Below, in pieces: positions 9,672 to 18,937 of a stretch of 64,000 bases of DNA. Below the pieces are notes generated by a model, which saw only the letters and a program-made list of their open reading frames with translations, searched no databases and was not told the origin of the DNA. The stretch's first letter is position 1; every line of letters starts with the position of its first letter. The stretch is from JBGMEA01 sp041447245 (lineage in GTDB: Bacteria; Bacillota; Clostridia; Eubacteriales; Anaerofustaceae), in assembly GCA_041447245.1 (NCBI GenBank), contig JBGMEA010000012.1:1-64000 (forward strand). Direction: 5' to 3'. The translations under genes were made by a program, and so were the position numbers.

Positions 9672-9796
9672 TAGGTTTGCGGAAAAATTTACATTTTTTT
9701 GCATAAGAAAGACTCTTTATATGAAGAATTCCGGAAAAATAAATAAAGGAAATCCGATTCTGCAGTCGAATGCAAAAGCGGAAGGAAGAAAAGCAG

Positions 9797-11335
9797 ATGC
9801 TGTCAAAAGTTTATACTACATCGATTCTCGGACTGGAAGCCTCCGTTATCACGGTGGAGACGGACACTTCATCCGGCATGGTTTCCTTTTATATGGTAGG
9901 GCTTCCGGATACGGCCGTGCGGGAAGCGAAAGAACGCGTGAGTGCGGCGATGGGAAACAACGGGTTTTCGTTCCCCGTCAGAAAAGTGACGATCAATCTT
10001 GCCCCGGCGGATGTGAAAAAAGAAGGGACGTATTTTGACCTGCCGATTGCTGTGGGGATTTTACTCTCTTCCGGGCAGATTTATGCGGCTGAGCCGATTG
10101 AAGAATACATCATTTTGGGAGAGCTCTCTTTGGATGGGACAATCAAAGGGGTAAAGGGAGTTCTTCCCATGGTGCTTTCGGCGCTTAAGCAGGGATTTAC
10201 GAAATTTATTTTGCCGAAAGAAAATGCCGTGGAAGCGTCTCTTGCGGGGAAAGGGAAAATTTATGCGGCGGATACGCTCTATGAAGTGGTGGAGCATCTG
10301 TGCACAAAACGGAAAATGCAGCCGTTCTCCGCAGATTTGAGAGAGCTGATGGCGCAGAAAGTATTTTATGATCTGGACATGTCTGATGTCAAAGGACAGG
10401 AGACGGTGAAGCGCGCAATGGAAATTGCAGCCGCAGGCGGCCACAACATGCTGATGATCGGGCCTCCGGGAAGCGGGAAGACGATGCTGGCACGCAGGTT
10501 TCCGACGATCCTTCCCGATATGACGCGCGAAGAGAGTCTGGAGGTAACGAAAATTTACTCTGTTGCAGGACTGCTTAAATCCGAGACCCCTCTGGTTACT
10601 CAGAGACCGTTTCGCTCTCCTCACCATACGGTATCCAACATTGCTTTGGTTGGCGGAGGCAGAATCCCGAAACCCGGAGAAGTGTCATTGGCGCACAACG
10701 GGGTATTGTTTCTTGATGAATTTGCAGAATTTCAGACGATGGCACTGGAATCTCTTCGTCAGCCGATAGAAGATCAGAGCGTAACGATTTCAAGAGTGAA
10801 TGCATCCGTATCCTATCCGGCTTCTTTTATGGTGTTGGCGAGTATGAATCCATGTCCGTGCGGCTATTACAATGATCCGACGCACGAGTGTCACTGCACG
10901 CAGTCGGCGATTGACCGTTATCTGCAAAAAATATCCGGCCCGATCATTGACCGCATTGATATGGTGGTGCAGGTGAATGTCGAGAATTACGAAAAACTCA
11001 ATATGAACTGCGGAGTCAATGAAACCAGCGCCCAAATCAAACAGAGAGTTGACCGTGCAAGACATGTGCAGTCTGCGAGATTTACCGGGCGGGCAATTTA
11101 CAGCAACGCGCAAATGACCTCCAGAGAACTGGATGAATTCTGCGTGCCGGAAGAAGACGGGAAAGCGCTGATGAAGCAAGCATTTGACCGATACCGCATG
11201 TCGGCGAGAAGTTATCATCGTATTCTGAAACTGGCGCGGACGATTGCTGATCTGCAAGGAGCAGAACAAATTGACTGTCTGCATTTATCGGAGGCGCTGC
11301 AATACAGAGGATTGGATAAAAAATATTTTTCCTGA
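9797..11335 (+). CDS. YifB/ComM-family Mg-chelatase-like AAA+ ATPase
   Basis: 512 residues. N-terminal Lon-protease-like fold (about 1-170: LGLEASVITVETDTSSGM, GLPDTAVREAKERV), then a Mg-chelatase AAA+ domain with Walker A GPPGSGKTMLARR near 215, Walker B LFLDEFAEF, and a C-terminal helical lid with cysteine-rich MNPCPCGYYND. The homologue ComM is a helicase that promotes branch migration during transformation in Gram-negatives; the role in Bacillota is less clear. The ATG at 9797 is chosen because GGAAGGAAG precedes it and it fits the conserved LSKVYTTSILG start. It is divergent from dprA, a DNA-uptake gene. Confidence 0.93.
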   Translation: MLSKVYTTSILGLEASVITVETDTSSGMVSFYMVGLPDTAVREAKERVSAAMGNNGFSFPVRKVTINLAPADVKKEGTYFDLPIAVGILLSSGQIYAAEPIEEYIILGELSLDGTIKGVKGVLPMVLSALKQGFTKFILPKENAVEASLAGKGKIYAADTLYEVVEHLCTKRKMQPFSADLRELMAQKVFYDLDMSDVKGQETVKRAMEIAAAGGHNMLMIGPPGSGKTMLARRFPTILPDMTREESLEVTKIYSVAGLLKSETPLVTQRPFRSPHHTVSNIALVGGGRIPKPGEVSLAHNGVLFLDEFAEFQTMALESLRQPIEDQSVTISRVNASVSYPASFMVLASMNPCPCGYYNDPTHECHCTQSAIDRYLQKISGPIIDRIDMVVQVNVENYEKLNMNCGVNETSAQIKQRVDRARHVQSARFTGRAIYSNAQMTSRELDEFCVPEEDGKALMKQAFDRYRMSARSYHRILKLARTIADLQGAEQIDCLHLSEALQYRGLDKKYFS

Positions 11336-11340
11336 GTTCT

Positions 11341-11367
11341 TTGATTTGTATGGATATGCTGTATAAT
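11341..11367 (+). promoter_or_regulatory. Probable promoter of lepB
   Basis: TATAAT at 11362-11367 with TTGATT at 11341-11346; the 15-base spacing is short, so the -35 assignment is weak. Confidence 0.5.
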
Positions 11368-11404
11368 AAGACAGGAAATCAAAGAAACGGCGGTAAGTTG
11401 CGGG

Positions 11405-11941
11405 ATGAGCGAGCAGAAGGAAAATAAGACAAAGAAGAAATCCAACAGCGAATTTTATGAGTGGACGAAAGCAATTACCATTGCGGTCGTGATTGCGCTG
11501 CTGATCCGGATTTTTATTTTTGAGTTTGTCGTAGTGGAACAGACGAGCATGTATCCGACGCTCAAAGAGGGAGAAAAGCTGTGCGTGGTGAAAGCGGCAT
11601 ATTGGTTTGATGCTCCGGAACGCGGGGAAATCGTCATTGTAAAAATCAGTGATACCACCAATTACGTAAAGCGTGTGGTCGGACTGCCCGGGGAGACCGT
11701 GGAAATCAAAGACAATGTGGTATACATCAACGGAGAAGCCCTGGAGGAAGATTATCTTGTATCCGGGTTGACATACAACGATTACGGTCCGATAACGGTG
11801 CCGGACGGAGAATATTTCCTGTTGGGAGATAATCGTCCCGTCAGTCAGGACAGCCGGGAGATGGGTTGTTTTTCTCAGGATGCCATTATCGCCAAAGTGG
11901 CATTCAGACTCAGACCGTTTACTTATTTGTATAATCAGTGA
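11405..11941 (+). CDS. lepB: Signal peptidase I
   Basis: 178 residues, type of the Bacillota. One transmembrane helix (about 22-44) is followed by the extracytoplasmic catalytic domain. The serine nucleophile is Ser48 in SMYPTL and the general base Lys89 in YVKRVVGLPGE; the GDNR box appears as LLGDNRPVSQDSRE. It removes signal peptides from secreted proteins, several of which are encoded nearby. The ribosome binding site is weak (GGCGG about 16 bases upstream). Confidence 0.96.
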   Translation: MSEQKENKTKKKSNSEFYEWTKAITIAVVIALLIRIFIFEFVVVEQTSMYPTLKEGEKLCVVKAAYWFDAPERGEIVIVKISDTTNYVKRVVGLPGETVEIKDNVVYINGEALEEDYLVSGLTYNDYGPITVPDGEYFLLGDNRPVSQDSREMGCFSQDAIIAKVAFRLRPFTYLYNQ

Positions 11942-11949
11942 TCGCAGGG

Positions 11950-11976
11950 AAAAGGATTCATTCGAATCCTTTTTAT
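11950..11976 (+). terminator. Intrinsic terminator of lepB
   Basis: A 9-bp stem AAAGGATTC/GAATCCTTT with a four-base loop and T-run, 10 bases after the stop. Confidence 0.85.
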
Positions 11977-12004
11977 TATAAGCATTTCAGAAAACGGGAT
12001 ACGG

Positions 12005-12033
12005 TTGACATCGAAAACGTCAGATGATAGAAT
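12005..12033 (+). promoter_or_regulatory. Promoter of the zinc-ribbon membrane protein gene
   Basis: TTGACA (12005-12010), 17-base spacer, TAGAAT (12028-12033), about 50 bases before the start codon. Confidence 0.8.
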
Positions 12034-12082
12034 TTGAAAATAAAGTGATTACTCGTTAAAATGAGAATGGAAGTGTAAACGA

Positions 12083-13267
12083 ATGAAATGCAAATCGTGC
12101 GGCAAAGAAATTCAGTCCGATTTTAAAATGTGTCCTTATTGCGGCGCGGCGGTCGAACCTGTGGAAGAAGAGACCGCTTTTATCCGTCTGCCGGTTGAGG
12201 AAGAACAGGAAGAGGATCTTTATGAAGAATCCCGAAAAGAACGAAAGGCCCGTTTGAAACGCGAAGCTAGAATGCGGGAAGAAGAGGAAGAGTCCGATAT
12301 CGAAGAGGATTCTTACAATGAGGATGATCTGTCGGAGGAAGAAGAGGAATATTACGAAATCCCTCTGAAGAAAATCCTGATAATCGCGGCATCCGTGATT
12401 ATTGTTGCCGGACTTGGAATCGGCGGATATTTTATGTTTTTTGCCAATCCGCTTACCGTAACGGCTCAGACGATTGAGGCAGGAACAGCCATTGACGACG
12501 AATATCTGCTGGGGCTTGTTTCTCTTAAATCAAATGCAGAAGGCAAGTATACCGTGAGCGTGTCACAGAACAATGTGGATGCTTCGAAAACGGGAGAATA
12601 TACGGTGACGTATGATCTGGAAAACACCTCCAGCGGGAAAACGACATCCAAAACGGTCACGTTTAAAGTTGTGGATACGACTGCTCCGGTGATTACCGTG
12701 GCGGACTCCATTACGGTTCCGCTCGGAGGTACATTCAATATTGCGGATTACGCTACCGTGACGGACAATGCGGACGGAGTGATCAGCGCATCCTCGATTT
12801 CTGTCAGCGGAAGCGTTGACACCGCTAAAGCGGGAACTTATCCGATTACGCTGACTGTCAGCGATGCGGCAGGGAACTCTTCATCGGCCGATATCAAGGC
12901 AGTTGTTGAAGATTCGGGAAATCCTGCTGACTTTATGAAGAAAATTCTCGGAACCTGGTATAACAAAGCAAACGGATATGTGATTGCTTTTACATCAGAC
13001 GGAGCGTATCGGTTGGATATCGGTCAATATCAATCCGAAGGGTTCGGAACCGGAACACTCAGTTTTTCAAGCGTGAATTCCGGGCTGACAAAAGCTACGG
13101 CGACATGGTCCTTCCAGAGCTATTACGAAGAAAATGGCAGCACGGTCTATAATACCGCAGTTCCGACTACCGTTACAATCGATACCGGTGCGGCCGGAGA
13201 CGATCTGATTACCGTGGATCTAGGAAACGGCGACGGTGCATTGGACTTTACATTTTTAAATGATTGA
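12083..13267 (+). CDS. Zinc-ribbon / acidic linker / TM / Ig-like surface protein
   Basis: 394 residues. A cytoplasmic zinc ribbon uses Cys3, Cys6, Cys17 and Cys20. A highly acidic, Glu-rich linker with a basic patch follows (about 25-92), then one transmembrane helix (about 94-118). Outside are a first beta-rich segment and an Ig-like DUF5011-type repeat around 200-280 (VVDTTAPVITVAD ... YPITLTVSDAAGNSS), then a ~110-residue domain (LGTWYNKANGYVIAFTSDGAY) resembling small lipocalin-like secreted domains. Monocistronic between its own promoter and terminator. The architecture suggests a link between an internal partner and the cell envelope; function unknown. Confidence 0.8.
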   Translation: MKCKSCGKEIQSDFKMCPYCGAAVEPVEEETAFIRLPVEEEQEEDLYEESRKERKARLKREARMREEEEESDIEEDSYNEDDLSEEEEEYYEIPLKKILIIAASVIIVAGLGIGGYFMFFANPLTVTAQTIEAGTAIDDEYLLGLVSLKSNAEGKYTVSVSQNNVDASKTGEYTVTYDLENTSSGKTTSKTVTFKVVDTTAPVITVADSITVPLGGTFNIADYATVTDNADGVISASSISVSGSVDTAKAGTYPITLTVSDAAGNSSSADIKAVVEDSGNPADFMKKILGTWYNKANGYVIAFTSDGAYRLDIGQYQSEGFGTGTLSFSSVNSGLTKATATWSFQSYYEENGSTVYNTAVPTTVTIDTGAAGDDLITVDLGNGDGALDFTFLND

Positions 13268-13280
13268 GAACCGTTTGATC

Positions 13281-13320
13281 AAAATACATCCGAAACCGTC
13301 AGGTATCGGATGTATTTTAT
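13281..13320 (+). terminator. Intrinsic terminator after the Ig-like protein gene
   Basis: A perfect 13-bp stem (13281-13293 with 13306-13318), 12-base loop, T-rich tail. It may also serve the convergent GGDEF-EAL gene. Confidence 0.85.
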
Positions 13321-13382
13321 TATAAAGGATGCATGGATCACGCGGATCACCGAAAGATCGGATTGCGGTACAGTCGACATAT

Positions 13383-15713
13383 TCATGTTTTGTTATGATC
13401 GGGGTGCAGGAAAGGATGCTTTTGTTTCAGATAGCGTTGTTCAAAATCTTTCGGCGCAACGGGCAGCCCAAAAAGGAACCCCTGCACCTGATCGCATCCG
13501 AGTTCGTTCAGCACTTTACTCTGTTCGGCTGTTTCGACCCCTTCCGCAATTGTTTTCAATCCGATCGTTTTTGACATGTTGATAATTGCGGAAGCAATAT
13601 GAAAACTGTTTTCATCTGCAGTAATGTTGTCAATCAGACTTTTGTCGATTTTAATGCGGTTAAACGGATAGCGCTGCAGATATTTGAAAGACGCGTACCC
13701 CGTGCCGAAATCGTCGATTGAGATGGTAATTCCAAGTTCATGGATTGTGGAGAAAGCCAATTGTACTGCCTCATTTTGTTCCAGCATAATATTTTCGGTA
13801 ATTTCGATATCAATCCAATTTTTCAATTCGGGGTTGTCGGCGATCAGTCCTGTCAGGTCAGAAACAAATTGTGATCCGACCAGTTCTTTGGGGGACATAT
13901 TGATGCCGATTTTCAGATTTGTTCCATATGTTTTGTTCCATTCTCTGATCTGCCTGCATGCATTCCAAAAGATCCATTTGCCGAGTTTGGATATAAAATT
14001 AATCTCTTCCGCGATCGGGATGAATTCTCCGGGAGAAATGTAGCCGAACGATTCCGTATTCCAGCGAATCAAAGCCTCCATACCGATTAATTGATTGTTT
14101 GCGAGATCAAACTGCGGCTGATAATAAAGATCGAAATCTTTGTTGATATCGGATTTTTGAAGCAGCAATTCGATTTTATGTTTTCTGTGAATCATTTGTC
14201 CTATGCTTTGATTATAAAATTTATATTGATTGTATCCGACTGATTTTGCGCGATACATCGCCATATCCGCGTACTTCATTAAAGTGACGCTGTCGGATGA
14301 ATCCGCCGGCGCGACTGCGATCCCGATGCTGACGGTAATATAAAGGGTATGATCGTCGATTGAAACCGGAACACTGCAGAGAGATCGAATTCGGGTGGCA
14401 ATTTCTTCTACCTGAAGTTCGCTGTATTTACCGTTCATAAGCAAAGCAAATTCATCTCCCCCGATACGCGCGATGATCAGTCGAAGTGAATTCCATTTCT
14501 GAAGACGTTCGGCAATTTCGATTAAGACGCGATCCCCCGTATCATGCCCGTATGTGCCGTTAATGGTTTTAAACCGATCCAAATCCATGAACAGCACGGC
14601 AATGATTTCTTTCGGACTGATTTGTTCCAACGCATTTTGTAAAGAGTGTCGGAAATAGGTTCGGTTGTACAGTTTTGTTACGGTGTCCAAATTTGATATG
14701 ATTTCCAGTTCGGTGCTTTTCAGGAGAATCTGCTCCTCCAGCTCTTTATTTAAAACCAATTCTTCCTGCAACTTGATGACGTTTTCGATCGCGTTCTGAA
14801 TCTGTTTGGTAATCAATTCATAGGAAAGAATCACCAGACCCATGGCCAGAATATCGAATGCTCTGCAATTTTGGGAAAACAGTGTGAAGAAAGGGAAAAG
14901 TGCAAGATAAAGCGCTTTTTTTGACGTCCCGATATTGCTGATATAGATCTGCTGGCTGAAAGATTGCGCATTTTTAGAGGAAAGCAGCGCTCCGAATGCG
15001 ATAAGCAGCAGCGAGAGCAAATAAAAAAGATCAATCAGTGTATTCGGCAGATAGCGGTTCATGTAATAAGAATAATAATAAATCAAGTCTATGGTACAGA
15101 ACAGAGATACGCCGGTGGAAACGATACGGAGATACCGGGGAATCTTCCCGGATCGCAAAGAGAGATAAAATACGAATACACCGATCAAAACACAGATATC
15201 AATAAGAATGCTGCTGAAAGAAAAAAATCCATCCTGGAAAATAAATCGGATGATTTCGGATTGTTTGTCCAGAAAAAGAACCCAAACAAGCAGCAGACAC
15301 AATACTGAAATTACAACGGTATCCAGAATCAGCTGTAAACCGTTCCATTTCTTAAAGTAAGTAAAAGCGAATAACAAGACCGCGCAGAGAAAGAAAAAAT
15401 TGGTGAAAAAATATAAAATGATATTCAGTGTGTTATCAATCGGATTGATTCCTTTTGCATAAAGGATTGTCCAATCGATATCGGCCATGCCCCATGCCAA
15501 CAAAGCCAAAGCATAGAGCAGCCATGATTTGCTGATCAAACTGCTTCTGTCAAATCGGAAATATCGCCAAAATAATATCATACTGCCATAAATGCTGCAG
15601 CATGAAGATGCGATATTTCCCCACTGATCCATATGTACCAGAAGTGTCATGATATAAAGAGAAAGAGTAAAAATAATCCCAAATACAGCCGAACGGAATG
15701 ATGATTTTGACAT
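13383..15713 (-). CDS. Membrane GGDEF-EAL cyclic-di-GMP turnover protein
   Basis: 776 residues. The first ~300 residues hold eight or more hydrophobic helices of no recognised sensor family, followed by a short coiled linker. The GGDEF domain (about 340-500) keeps RIGGDEF; the RxxD inhibitory site before it reads RLII and is not conserved. The EAL domain (about 520-770) keeps EALIRW, NMSPKEL, IDDFGTGYAS, KIDKSLI, AEGVE and QGFLFG, so both synthesis and hydrolysis of c-di-GMP look possible. The ATG at 15713 has AGAAAGAG upstream; an in-frame TTG nine codons earlier is the alternative. Confidence 0.93.
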   Translation of the reverse strand: MSKSSFRSAVFGIIFTLSLYIMTLLVHMDQWGNIASSCCSIYGSMILFWRYFRFDRSSLISKSWLLYALALLAWGMADIDWTILYAKGINPIDNTLNIILYFFTNFFFLCAVLLFAFTYFKKWNGLQLILDTVVISVLCLLLVWVLFLDKQSEIIRFIFQDGFFSFSSILIDICVLIGVFVFYLSLRSGKIPRYLRIVSTGVSLFCTIDLIYYYSYYMNRYLPNTLIDLFYLLSLLLIAFGALLSSKNAQSFSQQIYISNIGTSKKALYLALFPFFTLFSQNCRAFDILAMGLVILSYELITKQIQNAIENVIKLQEELVLNKELEEQILLKSTELEIISNLDTVTKLYNRTYFRHSLQNALEQISPKEIIAVLFMDLDRFKTINGTYGHDTGDRVLIEIAERLQKWNSLRLIIARIGGDEFALLMNGKYSELQVEEIATRIRSLCSVPVSIDDHTLYITVSIGIAVAPADSSDSVTLMKYADMAMYRAKSVGYNQYKFYNQSIGQMIHRKHKIELLLQKSDINKDFDLYYQPQFDLANNQLIGMEALIRWNTESFGYISPGEFIPIAEEINFISKLGKWIFWNACRQIREWNKTYGTNLKIGINMSPKELVGSQFVSDLTGLIADNPELKNWIDIEITENIMLEQNEAVQLAFSTIHELGITISIDDFGTGYASFKYLQRYPFNRIKIDKSLIDNITADENSFHIASAIINMSKTIGLKTIAEGVETAEQSKVLNELGCDQVQGFLFGLPVAPKDFEQRYLKQKHPFLHPDHNKT

Positions 15714-15894
15714 GAAGGCTCTTTCTGATATATTGTACAAATCAACATGTATTCAATATGAAGTGTAGCCCTAAGATGATTTCCGATGTCGTTGATTGGA
15801 TATGATATATCGATATCGTTACGTATTGTATATCGGCTGATATTCCGGGAAATGAAGGAAAGAAATCAAAGTTACCTTGATGATTCGGGATCGT

Positions 15895-16494
15895 TCAGTC
15901 AAGGATTTTTCTTCCTTCGATGGCATTCGCCAAAGTCGCCTCGTCTGCGTATTCCAGATCAGCACCGGCCGGGATTCCTTTGGCGATGCGTGTGACTTTG
16001 ATGTTAAACGGTTTAATCAGACGAGCCAGATACATCGCTGTGGTTTCGCCTTCGATGTTCAGATTGGTCGCCAAAATCACTTCCGAAACCGTTTCGTTGA
16101 GCCGGCTCATCAGCTCTCGGATGGACAGATCTTCCGGTCCGATGCCTTCCATGGGGGAGATGGCTCCGCCCAAGACGTGATAAACACCTTTGAATTCTTT
16201 TGTGCGTTCGATGGCAATAACGTCTTTGGAATCCTGTACGACGCAGATCAGGCTGTGATCACGTGCGGGGTTGGCGCAAAGTGCACATGGGTCGGAATCG
16301 GTCAGATTGTGACAGACTGAGCAGTATTTAACCTGTTGTTTTGCCTGAATGACAGCATTTGCCAGAGCATAAGCGTCCTCGCTGTCCAGGCTGATGATGT
16401 GATAGGCCAGACGCTGAGCCGTTTTTCTTCCGATACCAGGTAGTTTGGATAGTTCCGCGATCAGTTTGGAGATCGGTTCCGAGTAGATAGCCAA
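15895..16494 (-). CDS. recR: Recombination protein RecR
   Basis: 199 residues. RecR works with RecF/RecO in loading RecA at gaps. The order is helix-hairpin-helix (LPGIGRKTAQRLAYH), a four-Cys zinc finger (CSVCHN ... CALC), Toprim domain (ICVVQDSKD ... LATNLNIEGE) and C-terminal Walker-B-like strand. The start codon is TTG at 16494, with a good AAGGAG seven bases upstream and no better in-frame choice. Last gene of the ispF-cysS-mrnC-dnaX-ybaB-recR run; no clear terminator was found after it. Confidence 0.97.
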   Translation of the reverse strand: MAIYSEPISKLIAELSKLPGIGRKTAQRLAYHIISLDSEDAYALANAVIQAKQQVKYCSVCHNLTDSDPCALCANPARDHSLICVVQDSKDVIAIERTKEFKGVYHVLGGAISPMEGIGPEDLSIRELMSRLNETVSEVILATNLNIEGETTAMYLARLIKPFNIKVTRIAKGIPAGADLEYADEATLANAIEGRKILD

Positions 16495-16518
16495 TGAATA
16501 CTCCTTATTCCGTTCGGA

Positions 16519-16848
16519 TCACATTCCGGGCAGTTTCATGCCGCCTGTCACGGATGACATTTTTTGTTCGGTCGTTTCGTTTAGTTTACGGGTGGCTTCG
16601 TTGCAGGCTGCCGCAAGCAAATCGCTGAGCATATCCGCTTCTTCCGGGTTCAAAAGATCGGGATCGATCGCAAAGGACTTCACCGTTCGATCTCCCAGCA
16701 TCATGCAGGTTACCGCGCCTCCCCCGGCGGTTCCTTCGAATTCCATTTCCAGAATTTCATTTTGCATTTTAGCCATGTTTTCCTGCATTTTTTGTGCCTG
16801 TTTCATCAGGTTTGCCATGCTCCCCTGATTTTGCTGAAATTTAGCCAT
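16519..16848 (-). CDS. ybaB: YbaB/EbfC-family nucleoid-associated protein
   Basis: 109 residues, the usual size. The Gln/Met-rich helical N-terminus (NLMKQAQKMQENMAKMQ) and core MEFEGTAGGGAVTCMM match this small dimeric DNA-binding family, encoded between dnaX and recR in most bacteria. GGAGG precedes the ATG. Exact function in the cell is still unsettled for the family. Confidence 0.95.
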   Translation of the reverse strand: MAKFQQNQGSMANLMKQAQKMQENMAKMQNEILEMEFEGTAGGGAVTCMMLGDRTVKSFAIDPDLLNPEEADMLSDLLAAACNEATRKLNETTEQKMSSVTGGMKLPGM

Positions 16849-16889
16849 GTTTCCTCCTGAATATGTCTTGTATTATTTCGATGATATCG

Positions 16890-18536
16890 TCAATCGATTT
16901 CTTCCAGATTGCCGAAAATTTCTTTTGCTTTTTCGATTGCGTCTTTTTTTGTTTCTTTCTTTTTTCGCGGCTGATCCGAAATGATGAGCTCGACGGGCGC
17001 ACCCAACTGATCGTGAAGGATCGGTTTGAGTTTGGATTCTCCCTCTTTCGCATGAAAAATATCCATCATGTGAACGGCAGTGCCGCTGGGGTAGAGCCAG
17101 ATGGTGGAACCGTCGTAGGCTTCCACTTTCAGACCTTTGAAAATATCCGAAAGCAGGATGTCGCGATCTCTGTTATGAATAAATTTTGCCGCAAATTCTA
17201 CGGCAGACTGTGCTTTTGCAATCAGTTCTTTGTCTTGTTTCGGTGGTTCCGGTTCGGATTTCTCAAGTTCCCTGTTCGCTTTGGGCGATGTGCTTTTTAT
17301 TTGTTGCGGCTCGTTTTGCTGTTCAGCCGCGACTGCTTCCGTGGTTTCTGCTGCCAACTTGGGTCGGGTACCGAGAGTTTTAAGTTGCTCAATTTGGCGT
17401 TCCAGACGATCTACCCGTGCGGTAAGAGAGATGCGATCAAGCATTTGATTCCGATCGGAAAGGGAAAGGAGCGCTGATTCAAGCAGGTATCTGGGGTGAG
17501 GCAGATAACGGGCATCCGTTTTTATTCTGGACAAAACGGAAACATAACTGACAAGCAGATCGGCCGGAATGTTTTTTCCGCATTGTTCCAAGCTTTGCAG
17601 CAACGGTTCATTTGCACCGAGAATGGCAGCGGGATTCGGCGTGTTGCAGTAAATCATCAGCCCGCGGAAATATTCGATCAGCTGATTCGTGATCTGGGAA
17701 ATGTCGCTGCCTTTTGCAATGATGCTGTTGAGCAGTTCAAATACGCTCGCAACATCTTCGTGCACGAGTGCTTCCGCCATGCGGTACAAATCCGCTCCGT
17801 CGGCCAACCCGAGCGCATTCTGCACATCACTTAAGGTAAGCAGCTTCCCGTCGGACAGATTTATTGCTTTATCCGCAAACGAAAACGCATCGCGCATTGC
17901 GCCGTCGCTGTTCGCTGCAATCAGAAACAAAGCACTGTCTTCCGCCGAAATGCCGAGCTGTGCAATGGACGAGCGAAGGGTGTCTGCAATGGTTTGTTGG
18001 GTGAGGCGCGCAAAATCGAAGCGCTGACAACGGGAAAGGATGGTCGGGAGTATTTTCTGCGGTTCCGTTGTCGCAAAGATAAAGATGATGTGTTCGGGCG
18101 GTTCCTCCAGCGTTTTTAAAAGCGCGTTGAAAGCCTCCGTGGTCAGCATATGAACTTCGTCGATGATGTAGACTCTGTATTTGCCGAGCGAAGGAAGATA
18201 ATTGACTTTGTCTTTCAGCTCGCGTATTTCATCGATTCCCCGGTTGGAAGCGGCGTCGATTTCAATGATATCACTCAGGTTGTTTTGTTTGATCCCGAGG
18301 CAGTATTCACATTCGCCGCATGGTTCGCCGTCTTGAGGATTCATGCAGTTGACAGCCCGGGCAAAGATCTTTGCCGTGGAGGTTTTTCCCGTACCCCGGG
18401 AACCGGAGAACAGATAGGCATGCGAAATCTTTCCCGAAACGATTTGATTTTTCAGTATGGAAGTGATGTGTTCCTGCCCCGCAACTTCGGAGAATTTGCT
18501 CGGACGGAAACGACGGTACAGCACCTGATAGCTCAT
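16890..18536 (-). CDS. dnaX: DNA polymerase III subunit gamma/tau
   Basis: 548 residues. The clamp-loader ATPase has Walker A GSRGTGKTSTAK, a four-Cys zinc module (C-M-N, CGECEYC), Walker B IIDEVHMLT and sensor ATTEPQKIL. A charged, proline-containing linker (about 375-430) leads to a C-terminal tau-like domain. It assembles the replicative holoenzyme and loads the sliding clamp. Its ATG overlaps the mrnC stop by four bases. Confidence 0.97.
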   Translation of the reverse strand: MSYQVLYRRFRPSKFSEVAGQEHITSILKNQIVSGKISHAYLFSGSRGTGKTSTAKIFARAVNCMNPQDGEPCGECEYCLGIKQNNLSDIIEIDAASNRGIDEIRELKDKVNYLPSLGKYRVYIIDEVHMLTTEAFNALLKTLEEPPEHIIFIFATTEPQKILPTILSRCQRFDFARLTQQTIADTLRSSIAQLGISAEDSALFLIAANSDGAMRDAFSFADKAINLSDGKLLTLSDVQNALGLADGADLYRMAEALVHEDVASVFELLNSIIAKGSDISQITNQLIEYFRGLMIYCNTPNPAAILGANEPLLQSLEQCGKNIPADLLVSYVSVLSRIKTDARYLPHPRYLLESALLSLSDRNQMLDRISLTARVDRLERQIEQLKTLGTRPKLAAETTEAVAAEQQNEPQQIKSTSPKANRELEKSEPEPPKQDKELIAKAQSAVEFAAKFIHNRDRDILLSDIFKGLKVEAYDGSTIWLYPSGTAVHMMDIFHAKEGESKLKPILHDQLGAPVELIISDQPRKKKETKKDAIEKAKEIFGNLEEID

Positions 18537-18937
18537 AGGAGGACACCAGCCTTTGCAAATATGGTATCAATCAATTCGTTCATTCGTTCATAATCTTCTT
18601 TCAGGGATAAATAGCCGAACAAAGCCTCCAGTGCCGTGGCAGATGCATATTGCTTTTGTGTGGCACTTTTTGGGATTTTTTTCGGTTTTGCGTTTTTGCC
18701 GCGTTCGACAACGGAGCGTTCTTCCGCGGTGAGCAGGGATTCGATTTGTTCCAGGATTCCGGATTGCGCCGATGCGCTGACAAAGTGCTGGGCTGTACGC
18801 ACAAGGACACTGTTTTTTCGCACACCCCGCAAAAGCAGCCCTTTTCTGACGGCTGTATCATACACGCTGTCTCCCAAGTAGGCAAGTTCTCCGGTGTTGA
18901 GCATAGAAATTTGCGTGACGCTCAGATTCTTTTCCAT
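18533..18937 (-). CDS. mrnC: Mini-ribonuclease III
   Basis: 134 residues. It consists only of a catalytic RNase III fold without the double-stranded RNA binding domain, with LAYLGDSVYDTAVR and ALEALFGYL carrying the acidic metal ligands. In Bacillus the enzyme matures 23S rRNA. It overlaps cysS upstream (16 bases) and dnaX downstream (4 bases); cysS-mrnC adjacency is typical. Confidence 0.95.
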   Translation of the reverse strand: MEKNLSVTQISMLNTGELAYLGDSVYDTAVRKGLLLRGVRKNSVLVRTAQHFVSASAQSGILEQIESLLTAEERSVVERGKNAKPKKIPKSATQKQYASATALEALFGYLSLKEDYERMNELIDTIFAKAGVLL

